Below, piece by piece: positions 18,376 through 27,267 of a stretch of DNA of 64,000 bases. The position numbers and the translations under genes are program-made. The notes beneath the pieces are model-generated. The model had not been told where the DNA came from and made no database searches. It saw only the letters and a program-made list of their open reading frames with translations. Where the stretch lies: contig JADJPQ010000004.1 in assembly GCA_016713175.1 (NCBI GenBank), forward strand, positions 434,001 through 498,000. Reading direction: 5' to 3'. The DNA comes from Planctomycetota bacterium. Lineage in GTDB: Bacteria; Planctomycetota; UBA1135; UBA2386. Position 1 is the first letter of the stretch; each line of letters opens with the position of its first letter.

Positions 18376-19425
18376 CTACAGGCCAAACCGTTTGCCGAAG
18401 TCGGCGCTGTATTGCGCCAGCGCACTGGCGGTGCCTGGGATGTCCCAGTCCATCGCCCGGAAGCCATCGATCGGCTTGATTCCGGTGTCCTTCGGGCCGG
18501 GGACGCCGGCGCGCAGCGGAATCTGCGCGCCCGCCGCGGCCGCGAGCAGCGCTTCGGTCTGTTTGCTGACGATCCTGTCGACCAGCGCCTTGGCATGTTC
18601 GAGGTCCGGCGCGCCGGTCACGATGCCGCAGGAATTGGGAATCAGCATCGTGCCGATGCCGCCGTCGTGCTGGTCGGGAAACACGCACGCGACCTTGTGG
18701 CCCTTGGTCTTGGCGACGTGGTAGTCATCGGTGTCGGTGAACGCCCAGGCGACCTTGCCGGCGACCGTCTCGCGCATCGTCGCGCCGTTGCTCTGCAGGA
18801 ACTTGACGTCGTTGGCGAACAGCTGGTCGACGAAGCGGTTGAACTCGTCGTCGCCGAGTTTCTTGCGCAGCGCGGTGAAGTGCGTCAGCGTCGTCCCGGT
18901 CAGCGGCTTGGCGACGGCGCACCGGCCCTGCCACTTCGGATCGGCGAGGTCCTGGTAGCTGCTCGGCCAGTCCTTCGGATCGGGCAGCAGTTCGGTGTTG
19001 ACGATCAGCACCCGGGCGCGCGCGGCGAACGCCGTCCAGCGCTTCCCCGGATCGCGCCACTGCGCGGGCACGTCGGCCGCGGCGGGTGAGTCGTACGGCT
19101 GCAGCAGGCCCATCTGCGCGAGCCGGACCGTGTGCGCCAGTTCGTTGTTCCAGAACACGTCGCAGCGCGGCGCCTTCTGTTCCTCGAGGATCGCGGAGAC
19201 CAGGCCGATGGTCTTGGCGGCCTCCGAATCGAACTGCGTGCGGACCTCGACGCCGAGTTCCTGGCCGAACTGCCGCAGCAGCGGCTCGCTGAACTGCTGG
19301 TCGAGCGCACAGTAGACCAGCGGAGTCTTGGCGGCAGCCGTGCCGTTCGGGTTTGCGGGGGCGTCGCCACCGCAACCAGCAAGCAGGAGGAGCCAACAGA
19401 GCGACGCGAGGCGAAGGGACTTCAT
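18376..19425 (-). CDS. Iron(III)-type extracellular solute-binding lipoprotein
   Basis: A 349-residue lipoprotein: signal MKSLRLASLCWLLLLAGC with a clear lipobox (LAGC). The ATG at 19425 is preferred over a GTG two codons upstream because it directly precedes the signal. The mature part follows the FbpA/FutA ferric-binding layout: LVYCALDQQFSEPLLRQF at the N-terminus, FDSEAAKTIGLVSAILEE, WNNELAHTVRLAQMGLLQPY, FARNWSR-like region (FAARARVLIVNT), and C-terminal AKALVDRIVSKQTE. It delivers ligand to the permease just downstream and is first in the operon. Ferric iron is the family inference; the Tyr ligands cannot be confirmed by eye. Confidence 0.88.
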   Translation of the reverse strand: MKSLRLASLCWLLLLAGCGGDAPANPNGTAAAKTPLVYCALDQQFSEPLLRQFGQELGVEVRTQFDSEAAKTIGLVSAILEEQKAPRCDVFWNNELAHTVRLAQMGLLQPYDSPAAADVPAQWRDPGKRWTAFAARARVLIVNTELLPDPKDWPSSYQDLADPKWQGRCAVAKPLTGTTLTHFTALRKKLGDDEFNRFVDQLFANDVKFLQSNGATMRETVAGKVAWAFTDTDDYHVAKTKGHKVACVFPDQHDGGIGTMLIPNSCGIVTGAPDLEHAKALVDRIVSKQTEALLAAAAGAQIPLRAGVPGPKDTGIKPIDGFRAMDWDIPGTASALAQYSADFGKRFGL

Positions 19426-19602
19426 GGGCACGTTGCGGCCCGCAGGATGGCGTCGCCCGGGGCGGTGGGCAACGGCGGGGTGCGATCCCCCGAAGCAATC
19501 CCCGTTCCCTCGCTCGAGGTCCCCTGGCGGTCCCGGTTTCGCCCGGGGGCTGTTACGTCGCCGAAACAGCTCGTCGCGCGGATGTGTCGCGCGGTGCTCC
19601 GA

Positions 19603-20559
19603 TCACTGATCGCGATAGAGCTTGTGGCATTCCTTGCAGCTCTTCTGGACCGCGGCGAACGCCTTCTCGGCGGCATCGGCCTGGTTGCTGCGGATGGCCG
19701 CGTCGAGCTGCCTCACGACTTCGTGCGAACGCTTCAGGATGTCCTGATACTCCGCCGGCTTGGCGGTCGAATCCGGCTCGGTGTGCATCTGGGTGTAGAG
19801 CGTTTCGAGACGCGCGCTCTCCTTGGCCGGAACGAGGTCCGGGTGGTCCTTGGGCACTTGCCAGCCCGCCTTCTGCACGGCCTTGAGGTTGTCGTTGGCG
19901 ATGTCGACTTCGGTCATGATGGCGACCAGGCCGCTGACCTTGGAGACCGAAGGGAACTTCGCGGGATCGGCGCGCAGCGCCTCCTTGGGCATCGGTCGGG
20001 CATCCTTGGCCTCCTGCCAGAGCCCCTGGTAGTCGGCTGCGGTGCCCGAGACCTTCATCCGCGCCTGGGCGTGTTCGTTGTCGAACAGGCCGTTCATCAC
20101 CCCCGCGGCGGCCAGTGCGCCGGCGCTGCGATGCTTGCCGTGGTGGCAGTGCAGGTAGATCGGACCCGGCAGGTTGGCGACTGCCTGGGCCAGTTCGAGC
20201 CCACGTTCGTCAGGGAAGCCGCTGTAGCTGATCGGCAGGTGCACGTAGCGCAGCCCCAACTTCTCCGCCGTGGCCACGTCCGGCGCAGCGCCATCGACCG
20301 AGATCACCGTCTTGATGCCCATCGCTGCGATCGAGCGCAGCCCTTCTTCGCCTTCTGGGGCGCCACCGCAAACGAGGCCGTCGCCGTAGGTGACGACCTG
20401 GTGCAGGCCCGGCCGGTGCTCGGCCGTGCCGGCAGTCACTGCGGGCGGCGCGACGCGGGCGATCTGCACCTGTGCATCGGAGGCTGGCGCGGTGCACCCC
20501 GACCAGAACGGTGCGGTCGACAGGATCAGCACGGCGGAGAGGTGGTGGGTCTTGGTCAT
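19603..20559 (-). CDS. Dual-specificity-phosphatase-like lipoprotein fused to a cytochrome c'-like domain
   Basis: A 318-residue protein. The ATG at 20559 gives a lipoprotein signal with Cys at residue 22 (FWSGC); an ATG at 20571 is possible. Residues about 50-170 are a cysteine-phosphatase fold of the DSP/BLH type, with the P-loop HCHHGKHRSAG (Cys138 to Arg144, CX5R). Residues about 205-318 are a helical bundle ending in CKECHKLYRDQ, the C-terminal heme site of the cytochrome c'/b562 type. Each part is known alone; the combination on one lipid-anchored chain is unusual. It precedes the iron-importer operon by 177 bases and may be transcribed separately. Substrate is unknown. Confidence 0.82.
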   Translation of the reverse strand: MTKTHHLSAVLILSTAPFWSGCTAPASDAQVQIARVAPPAVTAGTAEHRPGLHQVVTYGDGLVCGGAPEGEEGLRSIAAMGIKTVISVDGAAPDVATAEKLGLRYVHLPISYSGFPDERGLELAQAVANLPGPIYLHCHHGKHRSAGALAAAGVMNGLFDNEHAQARMKVSGTAADYQGLWQEAKDARPMPKEALRADPAKFPSVSKVSGLVAIMTEVDIANDNLKAVQKAGWQVPKDHPDLVPAKESARLETLYTQMHTEPDSTAKPAEYQDILKRSHEVVRQLDAAIRSNQADAAEKAFAAVQKSCKECHKLYRDQ

Positions 20560-20610
20560 GGGTCGGCTCATGGGTGAATGCCTGGGACCCAAGGCAACGA
20601 CTGTGCCACA

Positions 20611-22035
20611 TCAGGGGTCGCCGGTCCGGCGCGGCTCGTCGGGCGCCGCGTCGAGGTCGCGGGCCACGTCGACGGCGGTGCGCAGTTCGCGCAGCCGCCG
20701 GTGCAGGTGCCCTCGCGACAGGCCGGCTCGCTTGGCGGCTGCGGTGATGCTGCCCCCGCAGCGCATCAGCAGCGCCGTGAAGTAGGCCCGGTCGAAGCGC
20801 GCGCGCGCCGCCTCGTAGTCGGTCGGGGCATCCGGATCGGCGTCGGTGCCGCGGATCTCGGCCGGCAGGTCCGCGGCGGCTAGCACTGCTCGGCCGCCGC
20901 TCATCACGACCATCCGTTCGACCAGATTCTCCAGTTCGCGGACGTTGCCCGGCCAGTCGTAGGCGGTCAGCGCGCCGATGGCTTCGGTGGTCAGCGATGG
21001 CGCCTGGCCGCCGTGACGCGAGGCCAGCCGGCGCAGATGCTCGGCGACCAGCAGCGGAATGTCCTCGCGGCGTTCCCGCAGGGGTGGCACCGGCAGCGCG
21101 ACCACCTGCAGGCGCCACAGCAGTTCGGCGCGGAACCGGCCCGCCGCCACCGCTTCGCCGAGGTCCTTGTTGGTCGCCGCGACGATCCGGACGTCGACCC
21201 GGACCGGCTTGCTGGCGCCCAGCGGCAGGAACTCGCGTTCAGCCAGGAACCGCTCGATCTTGGCCTGCGCCGGCAGGCTCATCTCGGCGACCTCGTCGAG
21301 GAACAGCGTGCCCCGGTGGGCGCGCGCGCACAGCCCGGTCTTGCTGGCCACGGCGCCGGTGAACGCGCCGGGTTCATGGCCGAACAGTTCGCTCTCGACC
21401 AGGTTGTCCGGCACCGCCGGACAGTTCAGCGTCACCAACGGCCCGTCGCGCCGCGCCGACAGCGCGTGCAACGTCCTGGCGATCAGGCTCTTGCCGGTGC
21501 CGGATTCGCCGGTCAGCATCACGGTCGCATCCGAGCCGCGCAGCACGTCGAGCTGCTGCAGCAGGGCGCGCATCGCCGCACTGTGGCCGACCAGTCCGAG
21601 GTCGTCGGGAGTCTGCAGCCGGGCGCGCAACTGCACGTTCTCCTGCAGCAGCCGGCGTTGGGCCAATGCGCGATCGAGTCGCAGCAGCAGTTCCTCGATC
21701 GGGAACGGCTTGGTGACGAAGTCGGCGGCGCCGGCTTGCATGGCCTCGACCGCGGTGGCGATCGTGCCATGCGCGGTCATCAGCAGCACGACCGCCGCTG
21801 GATCGGCGGTCTTGAGCCGCGCCAGCACGGTCAGACCGTCGGCCCCGGGCATCCGCAGGTCCAGGATCGCCGCGTCATACGGTCCAGCGGACCAGTGCGG
21901 CAGCACCGCATCGCCGGTCTCGACCGCGTCGACCTGATAGCCATGCCGACGCAGGCCGCGCTGCAGGAAGTGCCGCATGCTCTCTTCGTCGTCGGCGATC
22001 AGCACGCGCAGCGGTGTGGGGGGCAGACCGGTCAT
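20611..22035 (-). CDS. Sigma-54-dependent response regulator, NtrC family
   Basis: A 474-residue protein with a receiver domain (about 8-125; phosphoacceptor Asp in AAILDLRMPG, Lys in FVTKPF), a central AAA+ domain with Walker A (GESGTGKS), the sigma-54 contact motif GAFTGA, Walker B (GTLFLDEVAEM) and the R-finger region, and a C-terminal Fis-type helix-turn-helix (GGSITAAAKRAGLSRGHLHRRL). It activates sigma-54 promoters when phosphorylated. The gene lies 48 bases downstream of a sensor kinase gene in the same direction, so they form a two-component pair. Target genes are not evident from this window. Confidence 0.93.
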   Translation of the reverse strand: MTGLPPTPLRVLIADDEESMRHFLQRGLRRHGYQVDAVETGDAVLPHWSAGPYDAAILDLRMPGADGLTVLARLKTADPAAVVLLMTAHGTIATAVEAMQAGAADFVTKPFPIEELLLRLDRALAQRRLLQENVQLRARLQTPDDLGLVGHSAAMRALLQQLDVLRGSDATVMLTGESGTGKSLIARTLHALSARRDGPLVTLNCPAVPDNLVESELFGHEPGAFTGAVASKTGLCARAHRGTLFLDEVAEMSLPAQAKIERFLAEREFLPLGASKPVRVDVRIVAATNKDLGEAVAAGRFRAELLWRLQVVALPVPPLRERREDIPLLVAEHLRRLASRHGGQAPSLTTEAIGALTAYDWPGNVRELENLVERMVVMSGGRAVLAAADLPAEIRGTDADPDAPTDYEAARARFDRAYFTALLMRCGGSITAAAKRAGLSRGHLHRRLRELRTAVDVARDLDAAPDEPRRTGDP

Positions 22036-22083
22036 CGCAGGGCCGTTCCAGGTTCGTGGCGGGGTGTCGTACGGATGTGACGC

Positions 22084-23511
22084 TCAGCTTGCCGAAGGGG
22101 CGGGCTGCGCCGGCGATGCCGGCAGCCAGATCCGGAACGTCGAGCCCCGATCGGGTTCGCTCTGCACCGTGACCTTGCCGCCGTGCGCCTGCACGATCGT
22201 CCAGACCATCGCAAGCCCCAGGCCGGTGCCGCGCTGGGCCGGGTCCATCTGCTGGTTCTTCCTGGTGAAGAACGGCTCGAAGATCCGATCGAGGTCGTCC
22301 GGTGCGATGCCGGTGCCGGTGTCGGTGACGGTCCACGCGAAGCCGGCGTCGATCGCGGCGCCCGTCACTTGCAGCCGACCGCCGTCGGGCATCGCCTGCA
22401 GCGCGTTGGTCAGCAGGTTCAACAGCGCCTGGTGCATGGCGTCGGCATCGCCTTGCAGCACCTGCCCGACGGCGAGGTCGGCCTCGACCCGGACCCGGCG
22501 TCGGCGCGCCTCCGGTTCGATCAGGGCGAGGGCATCGCTGGCTACCCGGGCCGGATCGAACGGTGCAACCTGCGGCGCCTTCTTGCGCGCGAAGCCGAGC
22601 ATCTGGGCGGTGATCGCGGCGGCCCGGTCGGCCGCGCGCGCGATCACCAGCAGTGTCTGCCGGCGATCGTCGTCGCGCTCGTCTGCCAGCAGTTCCTGGG
22701 TGCACCCGCGGATGCCGCCGATCAGGTTGTTGAATTCGTGCGCGATGCCGCCGGCCAACGTGCCGATCGTCGCCAGCTTCTCGGCTTGCGCCAGATGGCG
22801 ATGGCTCTGCTGCAGGTCGGCAAGCGCCCGTTCGAGGTGCTTGGTCTTGGCGGCGACCTGCTGTTCGAGGCCCTGGGTCAACCGTTCGACCTCGCTGCGC
22901 TGCTGGCGCAATCGCTCGACCATCGCCGCGAACGCCCGCGTCAGTTCGCCCAGCTCGTCGCGCCGACCGCCGGTCGTGGGAGCGGAAAGCTCGCCCGCGG
23001 CGACCCGGGTCGCGGCCGCCTGCAGCGCCGCCACCGGCTGCAGCACGAACCAGTGCAGTCCGACCCATGCCAGCAGCAAGGCGAGACCGACGGCGGCCGC
23101 GATCCAGGTCAGGTGCCGGGTGCGCAGGTCGGCAGCGAACGGCTCGGCCAGCCCGTCGAGCTGGTGCTGCAGTTCCTCCGCGTGGGCCGCGATGCGGTTG
23201 CGCGTCCGGTCATCGAGCCCGCGGTCCAGCGTCGGTCGCCGGGCCCGCAACGCGGCCGGGTCGGTGCCATGCGCATCGATCAGTTCGGCGAAGGCGTGGT
23301 CGGCGGCGACGGCCTGGGTGCGGGCCAGGTCCTGCATCGCCGTGGTCGCCATCGTGCGCAGCGTCGCCCCATGCTGCATGAACGTGCGTGTCGTGTCGGG
23401 GCCGACGATGGTCAACAGGCCGACGGCGAGCACCAGGCTCAGCAGCGCCAGCGCCGCGAACAGTCGCGTGGTCAGCCGGGACCAGGCGGTGGCAGCGGGA
23501 CGATCGGGCAT
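22084..23511 (-). CDS. Membrane sensor histidine kinase (NtrB-like)
   Basis: A 475-residue kinase with two transmembrane segments (about 15-36 and 135-156) flanking a helical periplasmic sensor, a HAMP linker (about 157-205), a coiled-coil stretch, the phosphoacceptor His258 in GGIAHEFNN, and an HATPase_c domain with N-box (NLLTNALQA), G1 (DTGTGIA) and G2 (GTGLGLAM). The HEFNN box is typical for NtrC-family partners, matching the regulator just downstream. The periplasmic domain is all-helical, like a four-helix-bundle sensor, but the ligand is unknown. It is divergent from the hybrid kinase at 23631. Confidence 0.92.
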   Translation of the reverse strand: MPDRPAATAWSRLTTRLFAALALLSLVLAVGLLTIVGPDTTRTFMQHGATLRTMATTAMQDLARTQAVAADHAFAELIDAHGTDPAALRARRPTLDRGLDDRTRNRIAAHAEELQHQLDGLAEPFAADLRTRHLTWIAAAVGLALLLAWVGLHWFVLQPVAALQAAATRVAAGELSAPTTGGRRDELGELTRAFAAMVERLRQQRSEVERLTQGLEQQVAAKTKHLERALADLQQSHRHLAQAEKLATIGTLAGGIAHEFNNLIGGIRGCTQELLADERDDDRRQTLLVIARAADRAAAITAQMLGFARKKAPQVAPFDPARVASDALALIEPEARRRRVRVEADLAVGQVLQGDADAMHQALLNLLTNALQAMPDGGRLQVTGAAIDAGFAWTVTDTGTGIAPDDLDRIFEPFFTRKNQQMDPAQRGTGLGLAMVWTIVQAHGGKVTVQSEPDRGSTFRIWLPASPAQPAPSAS

Positions 23512-23630
23512 CTGCTGACGATTATCGCGACACTGTCTGGCTGGCCACTGCGGCGGTCCGTTCCGGGCGGCCGCCAGCCGGCCGCGAATCGGCTCAGGGT
23601 GATCGCGAGGCGTTGTCGATCAGGTCGGCG

Positions 23631-25973
23631 ATGGTGTCCGAGCCGAAGTCCCCGCTGCCCATGACCGAATCCGCGGCGGCGGAGGCCGGGGCGGTCGCGG
23701 TCGTTCGGCCGGTGCGGGCCTTGCGGGATGGCCTGGTGGCAGGGCTTGGCATCCTCGTGCTGTTGATCGCGTGTTCGGTGCCGATGTTCTGGCAGTGGCG
23801 GCATGCGCTCGACGACGAGATCCGCGGCATGCTGCGGCGGCGCGCCAGCATGGTGGCGGAGCTGATCGACGTGCCAGCGCACGCCACCTACCTGCGTCGC
23901 GGTGACGAACGCGTGCCCGAGTATCAGCGCCAGATCGACGTGCTACGCCGGGTCCAGCGCGGCGACGGGCTGATCGTCGCGATCTACACCTGCGTGCTGA
24001 TCGACCAGCAGGTCTGCACGATCGTCGATGCCGCCGAGTCGCGTGATCGCGACGGCGACGGCAGCCCGGACGACATCGGCATCCGGATCCCGGTTGCCAA
24101 TCCGGATCCGATCCTGCGGCGGGCCCTGACCGAGGGCGTGCTGACCGAATCGATCGCGCCCAGGACCGATGCCACCGGCACGTTCCTGCTGGCCTGTGCG
24201 CCGATCGGCGGTGACGGCAAGGTGGTCGCGGTGGCGTGCGTCGAGCTCAGCTACGGGCTGTTTGCGGAGCGACAGGCGGTGCTGACGCAGACGGCGTTCG
24301 CCGGCGTCGGCTGCGCGGTGTTGTTGGCGCTGCTGGTCGGCGTCGCGGTTGCCCGCCTTCGCCGGCACGCCGGCGACGCGCAGCGCCGCCTCGCCGATTC
24401 GGTCGCGCAACTGGGTGCGGCTCGTGATGAAGCCGAGGCCGCGACGGCGGCCAAGTCGACGTTCCTGGCGACGATGAGTCACGAACTGCGGACGCCGATG
24501 AACGGCGTGGTCGGCATGCTCGAACTGATGGCCGGCACGCCGCTGAATCCGCAGCAGGGCGAGTACATCGAGACCGCGCGGCGCTCGGCGCAGGGCCTGC
24601 TCGGCGTGCTGAACGACATCCTCGATCTGTCGAAGATCGAGGCTGGCCGGCTGACGATCCATACGGAGGAGTTCGACTTCGAGAATCTGATTGGCGACGT
24701 CGCCGACATGCTGGCCGAGCTGGCGCGCAAGAAGGGCATCGAACTGGCCTACCAGATGCGCCCGCTGCCGTTCCCGCGCGTGGTCGGCGACGGCCAGCGC
24801 ATCCGCCAGGTGCTGGTCAACCTCGTCGGCAACGCCGTCAAGTTCACGCAACGCGGGTTCGTCACCATGCGGATCGCGATCCTCGGCGAGGACGGCGATG
24901 GGATCCGGATCCGTGTCGAGGTGCAGGACACCGGTCCGGGCATCGGGCCCGGCGAGATGGAGAAGCTGTTCCGGCCGTTCTCGCAGCTCGATGGTTCGCA
25001 TCGGCGTGTGCATGGCGGCACCGGTCTTGGACTGGCGATCTCACGGCGGCTGGTCGAACTGATGCAGGGCACGATCGGCGTCGACAGCCGGCTCGGCCAG
25101 GGCAGTGTGTTCTGGTTCGAGGTGCCGCTGCAGCGGGCCGGCAAGGCGGCGATGCGGCTGCCGGTGTCGCGGTCGCTGACCTTGATCGGACCGCCGAGCC
25201 TCGGTCAGCAGCAGTTGATGGCCGACGCCAAGGCGCTGACCTGGCCGGCGACGTTCCACACCGAACTGGCCAAGGGCGTGGCGGCGATCACGCAAGCGGC
25301 GGAACCGAAGGCGATCGTCGTGATCGATGCCCGGGCGCTGCCCGACGACGACGCCGTACTGGCGGCGATGTTCGGCGCCAATGGCTCGCTGCGCGGCAAC
25401 TGCGACCTCGTCGTCGTGCTCGGCGACGGCCGCCGGACGAAGCTGTCCGGGCTGCAGGATCCGGCAGTGGCACTGCTGTGGTACCTGTGGCCGTTCCCGA
25501 TCATCCGCTTCCTGCGCGAACTGGACAATCGCGACCGCGGCGGCCCGGCCGCGGTCCAACGGATCCTCACCAAGGAAGCCTCGCTCGGACTGCGCGTGCT
25601 GGTCGCCGAGGACAACGAGGTCAACCAGCGCGTCACGCTGGCGATGCTGCGCAAGCTCGGCTGCGAGGCGGTGGTGGTGCCCGACGGCGTGCTGGCCGTC
25701 GCCCAGGCCGAACGCGGCAGGTTCGACTGCATCCTGATGGACTGCATGATGCCGCGGATGGACGGCTATCAGGCGACGCAGCAGATCCGCCAGCGCGAAC
25801 GCGCCGGCAGCGCGCGGCTGCCGATCCTGGCGTTGACCGCCAATGCGATGGTCGGCGACAAGGAGCGTTGCCTGGCGTCGGGCATGGACGGCGTGATCAC
25901 CAAGCCGGTCGTGCTGCAGGATCTGTCTTCGGCGCTTTGGGACGTCAAGCGCGGCAAGGACAAGAAGGCCTGA
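23631..25973 (+). CDS. Hybrid sensor histidine kinase/response regulator
   Basis: A 780-residue hybrid kinase. The ATG at 23631 is the first in frame near the divergent gene; a second at 23661 is also possible. Transmembrane segments at about 35-54 and 222-242 flank a periplasmic sensor domain that contains an Asp-rich loop (DRDGDGSPDD, about 139-148) resembling a calcium-binding EF-hand or thrombospondin-type loop. The kinase core has His284 in SHELRTPMNG, N-box NLVGNAVKF, G1 DTGPGIG and G2 GTGLGLAIS. Residues about 510-640 look like a degenerate receiver without phosphoacceptor. A complete receiver follows (about 650-775; Asp in ILMDCMMPRMDG, Lys in ITKPV). The output partner is not nearby. 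Confidence 0.9.
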   Translation: MVSEPKSPLPMTESAAAEAGAVAVVRPVRALRDGLVAGLGILVLLIACSVPMFWQWRHALDDEIRGMLRRRASMVAELIDVPAHATYLRRGDERVPEYQRQIDVLRRVQRGDGLIVAIYTCVLIDQQVCTIVDAAESRDRDGDGSPDDIGIRIPVANPDPILRRALTEGVLTESIAPRTDATGTFLLACAPIGGDGKVVAVACVELSYGLFAERQAVLTQTAFAGVGCAVLLALLVGVAVARLRRHAGDAQRRLADSVAQLGAARDEAEAATAAKSTFLATMSHELRTPMNGVVGMLELMAGTPLNPQQGEYIETARRSAQGLLGVLNDILDLSKIEAGRLTIHTEEFDFENLIGDVADMLAELARKKGIELAYQMRPLPFPRVVGDGQRIRQVLVNLVGNAVKFTQRGFVTMRIAILGEDGDGIRIRVEVQDTGPGIGPGEMEKLFRPFSQLDGSHRRVHGGTGLGLAISRRLVELMQGTIGVDSRLGQGSVFWFEVPLQRAGKAAMRLPVSRSLTLIGPPSLGQQQLMADAKALTWPATFHTELAKGVAAITQAAEPKAIVVIDARALPDDDAVLAAMFGANGSLRGNCDLVVVLGDGRRTKLSGLQDPAVALLWYLWPFPIIRFLRELDNRDRGGPAAVQRILTKEASLGLRVLVAEDNEVNQRVTLAMLRKLGCEAVVVPDGVLAVAQAERGRFDCILMDCMMPRMDGYQATQQIRQRERAGSARLPILALTANAMVGDKERCLASGMDGVITKPVVLQDLSSALWDVKRGKDKKA

Positions 25974-26003
25974 GGGCACCTGCGGCGCCGCCGGCCAAGA
26001 CGT

Positions 26004-27224
26004 TCAGCGGGCGCGCACTTTGACGGTCTTGCCGACGGTGTCGAGCATCTCGCGCAGCGTGTCGTAGTTGCTGTGCCGCATGCGGACCCAGGCATTGGCC
26101 ATGTAGCCGCCCTCGACCCCCTGCGTCGGCGTGCCCGGCGGCGGCAGGTGCGAGTCGATCAGGAACTCGCCAAAGCGTTGTTGGATGGTCTCGAAGCCCT
26201 CATAGCGATCGATGACACCGTCCTGGTCCGGCCGCAGCGCGACCATGCCCGCCGCCAGCCGGCGCGACGGTTGCGTCTTGACGTTGCCGTGCACGATCGC
26301 ATGCGCCCAAGCGGCATACAGGTCGAACTCGTTGGCGGCGCAGTACAGATCCCAGACGCCGACGCCCGGCGGCCGGCAGCCGATCTCGGAGAACTTCAGG
26401 CCCTTCTCGCCGAAGAACCACTCCATGTGGGTCGGTGACGTCCAGATGCCGAGTGCGCCCAGCACCTTCTGCCCGAGCGTGCGCAGTTCCTGGTAGCCCG
26501 ACTCCTCGATCCGGTTGGTGACGACGATCTGCGGCGAGATCCAGCGCGTGCGCATCGCCTCCAGCACGTTCGGGTAGTAGTGGCTGACGAAGTCGACGGC
26601 GACTTTCCCTTCGATCGTGACGGTGTCGTAGAAGCCTTCGTGGCCGGACAGGAACTCCTCGACGGCGATGGTGCGACCGCGTTCGACACCGATCTCGCGG
26701 ATCGCCGCTTCGAGCCCGGCATCGTCGGCGACCTTGACGGTGCCCGACGCACCGGCCGCATCGAGCGGCTTCAGGATCAGCGGATAGCCGTTTGCTTTGG
26801 CGAACGCGCGGACTTCCTCGCCGTTGCTGGCACGCGTGCTGGCGGCACAAGCGACCCCGGCGGCGCGGACGGCGTCCTTCATCGCCGGCTTGTCGCGGCA
26901 CAGCCACGCCGTGCGCGACGTCGTGCCGTAGATCTCCAGTTGTTCGCGAACGTGTGCGGCGGCGAGCACGTGGGCCTCGATCGTGGCCTCGAGCCGATCG
27001 ACCGGCGCGCGTTTCTCGCAGCGCCGCACCGCCTCGGTCAGCGCCGCCTCGTCGACCACCGAACGGACGCGTTCGAAGTGAAACAGCCCCGCGCGCAGGT
27101 TGGCGGGCAGCGCCTCGGCCGGGCGTTCGGAGATCGCGGAGACGCGGGCGCCGGTGCTCAGCAGGCCGCGCAGGAACTCGCGCTGGTTCTTCGGAAAGGC
27201 CGGTTCGACGAAGACGACGTGCAT
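26004..27224 (-). CDS. ATP-grasp domain protein
   Basis: A 406-residue protein with an ATP-grasp fold: N-terminal Rossmann-like part (about 1-105), then ATP-binding strands YPLILKPLDAAGASGTVKV and RTIAVEEFLSG, and metal-binding residues in LKFSEIGCRPPG. ATP-grasp enzymes ligate a carboxylate to an amine or thiol through an acyl-phosphate; the layout resembles carbamoyl-phosphate synthase/biotin carboxylase L-chain-like ligases rather than Ddl. No partner enzyme is next to it, so the substrates are unknown. The stop lies 30 bases from the hybrid kinase, convergent. It begins 43 bases downstream of glgA on the same strand. Confidence 0.82.
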   Translation of the reverse strand: MHVVFVEPAFPKNQREFLRGLLSTGARVSAISERPAEALPANLRAGLFHFERVRSVVDEAALTEAVRRCEKRAPVDRLEATIEAHVLAAAHVREQLEIYGTTSRTAWLCRDKPAMKDAVRAAGVACAASTRASNGEEVRAFAKANGYPLILKPLDAAGASGTVKVADDAGLEAAIREIGVERGRTIAVEEFLSGHEGFYDTVTIEGKVAVDFVSHYYPNVLEAMRTRWISPQIVVTNRIEESGYQELRTLGQKVLGALGIWTSPTHMEWFFGEKGLKFSEIGCRPPGVGVWDLYCAANEFDLYAAWAHAIVHGNVKTQPSRRLAAGMVALRPDQDGVIDRYEGFETIQQRFGEFLIDSHLPPPGTPTQGVEGGYMANAWVRMRHSNYDTLREMLDTVGKTVKVRAR

Positions 27225-27267
27225 CGCCGCATGATGCCGGGCGCGCTGCCGCGGCGACAGTCCGTTC

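Noticed and set aside
14870..18724. A very long open frame on the + strand opposite the ABC/cytochrome operon
   Set aside because: It is antisense to well-supported genes, is full of Arg/Gly/Gln/His runs typical of GC-rich complement frames and shows no domain.
19621..19640. A TGGCA/TTGC pair resembling a sigma-54 promoter
   Set aside because: The spacing is two bases short and it lies inside the phosphatase/cytochrome gene.
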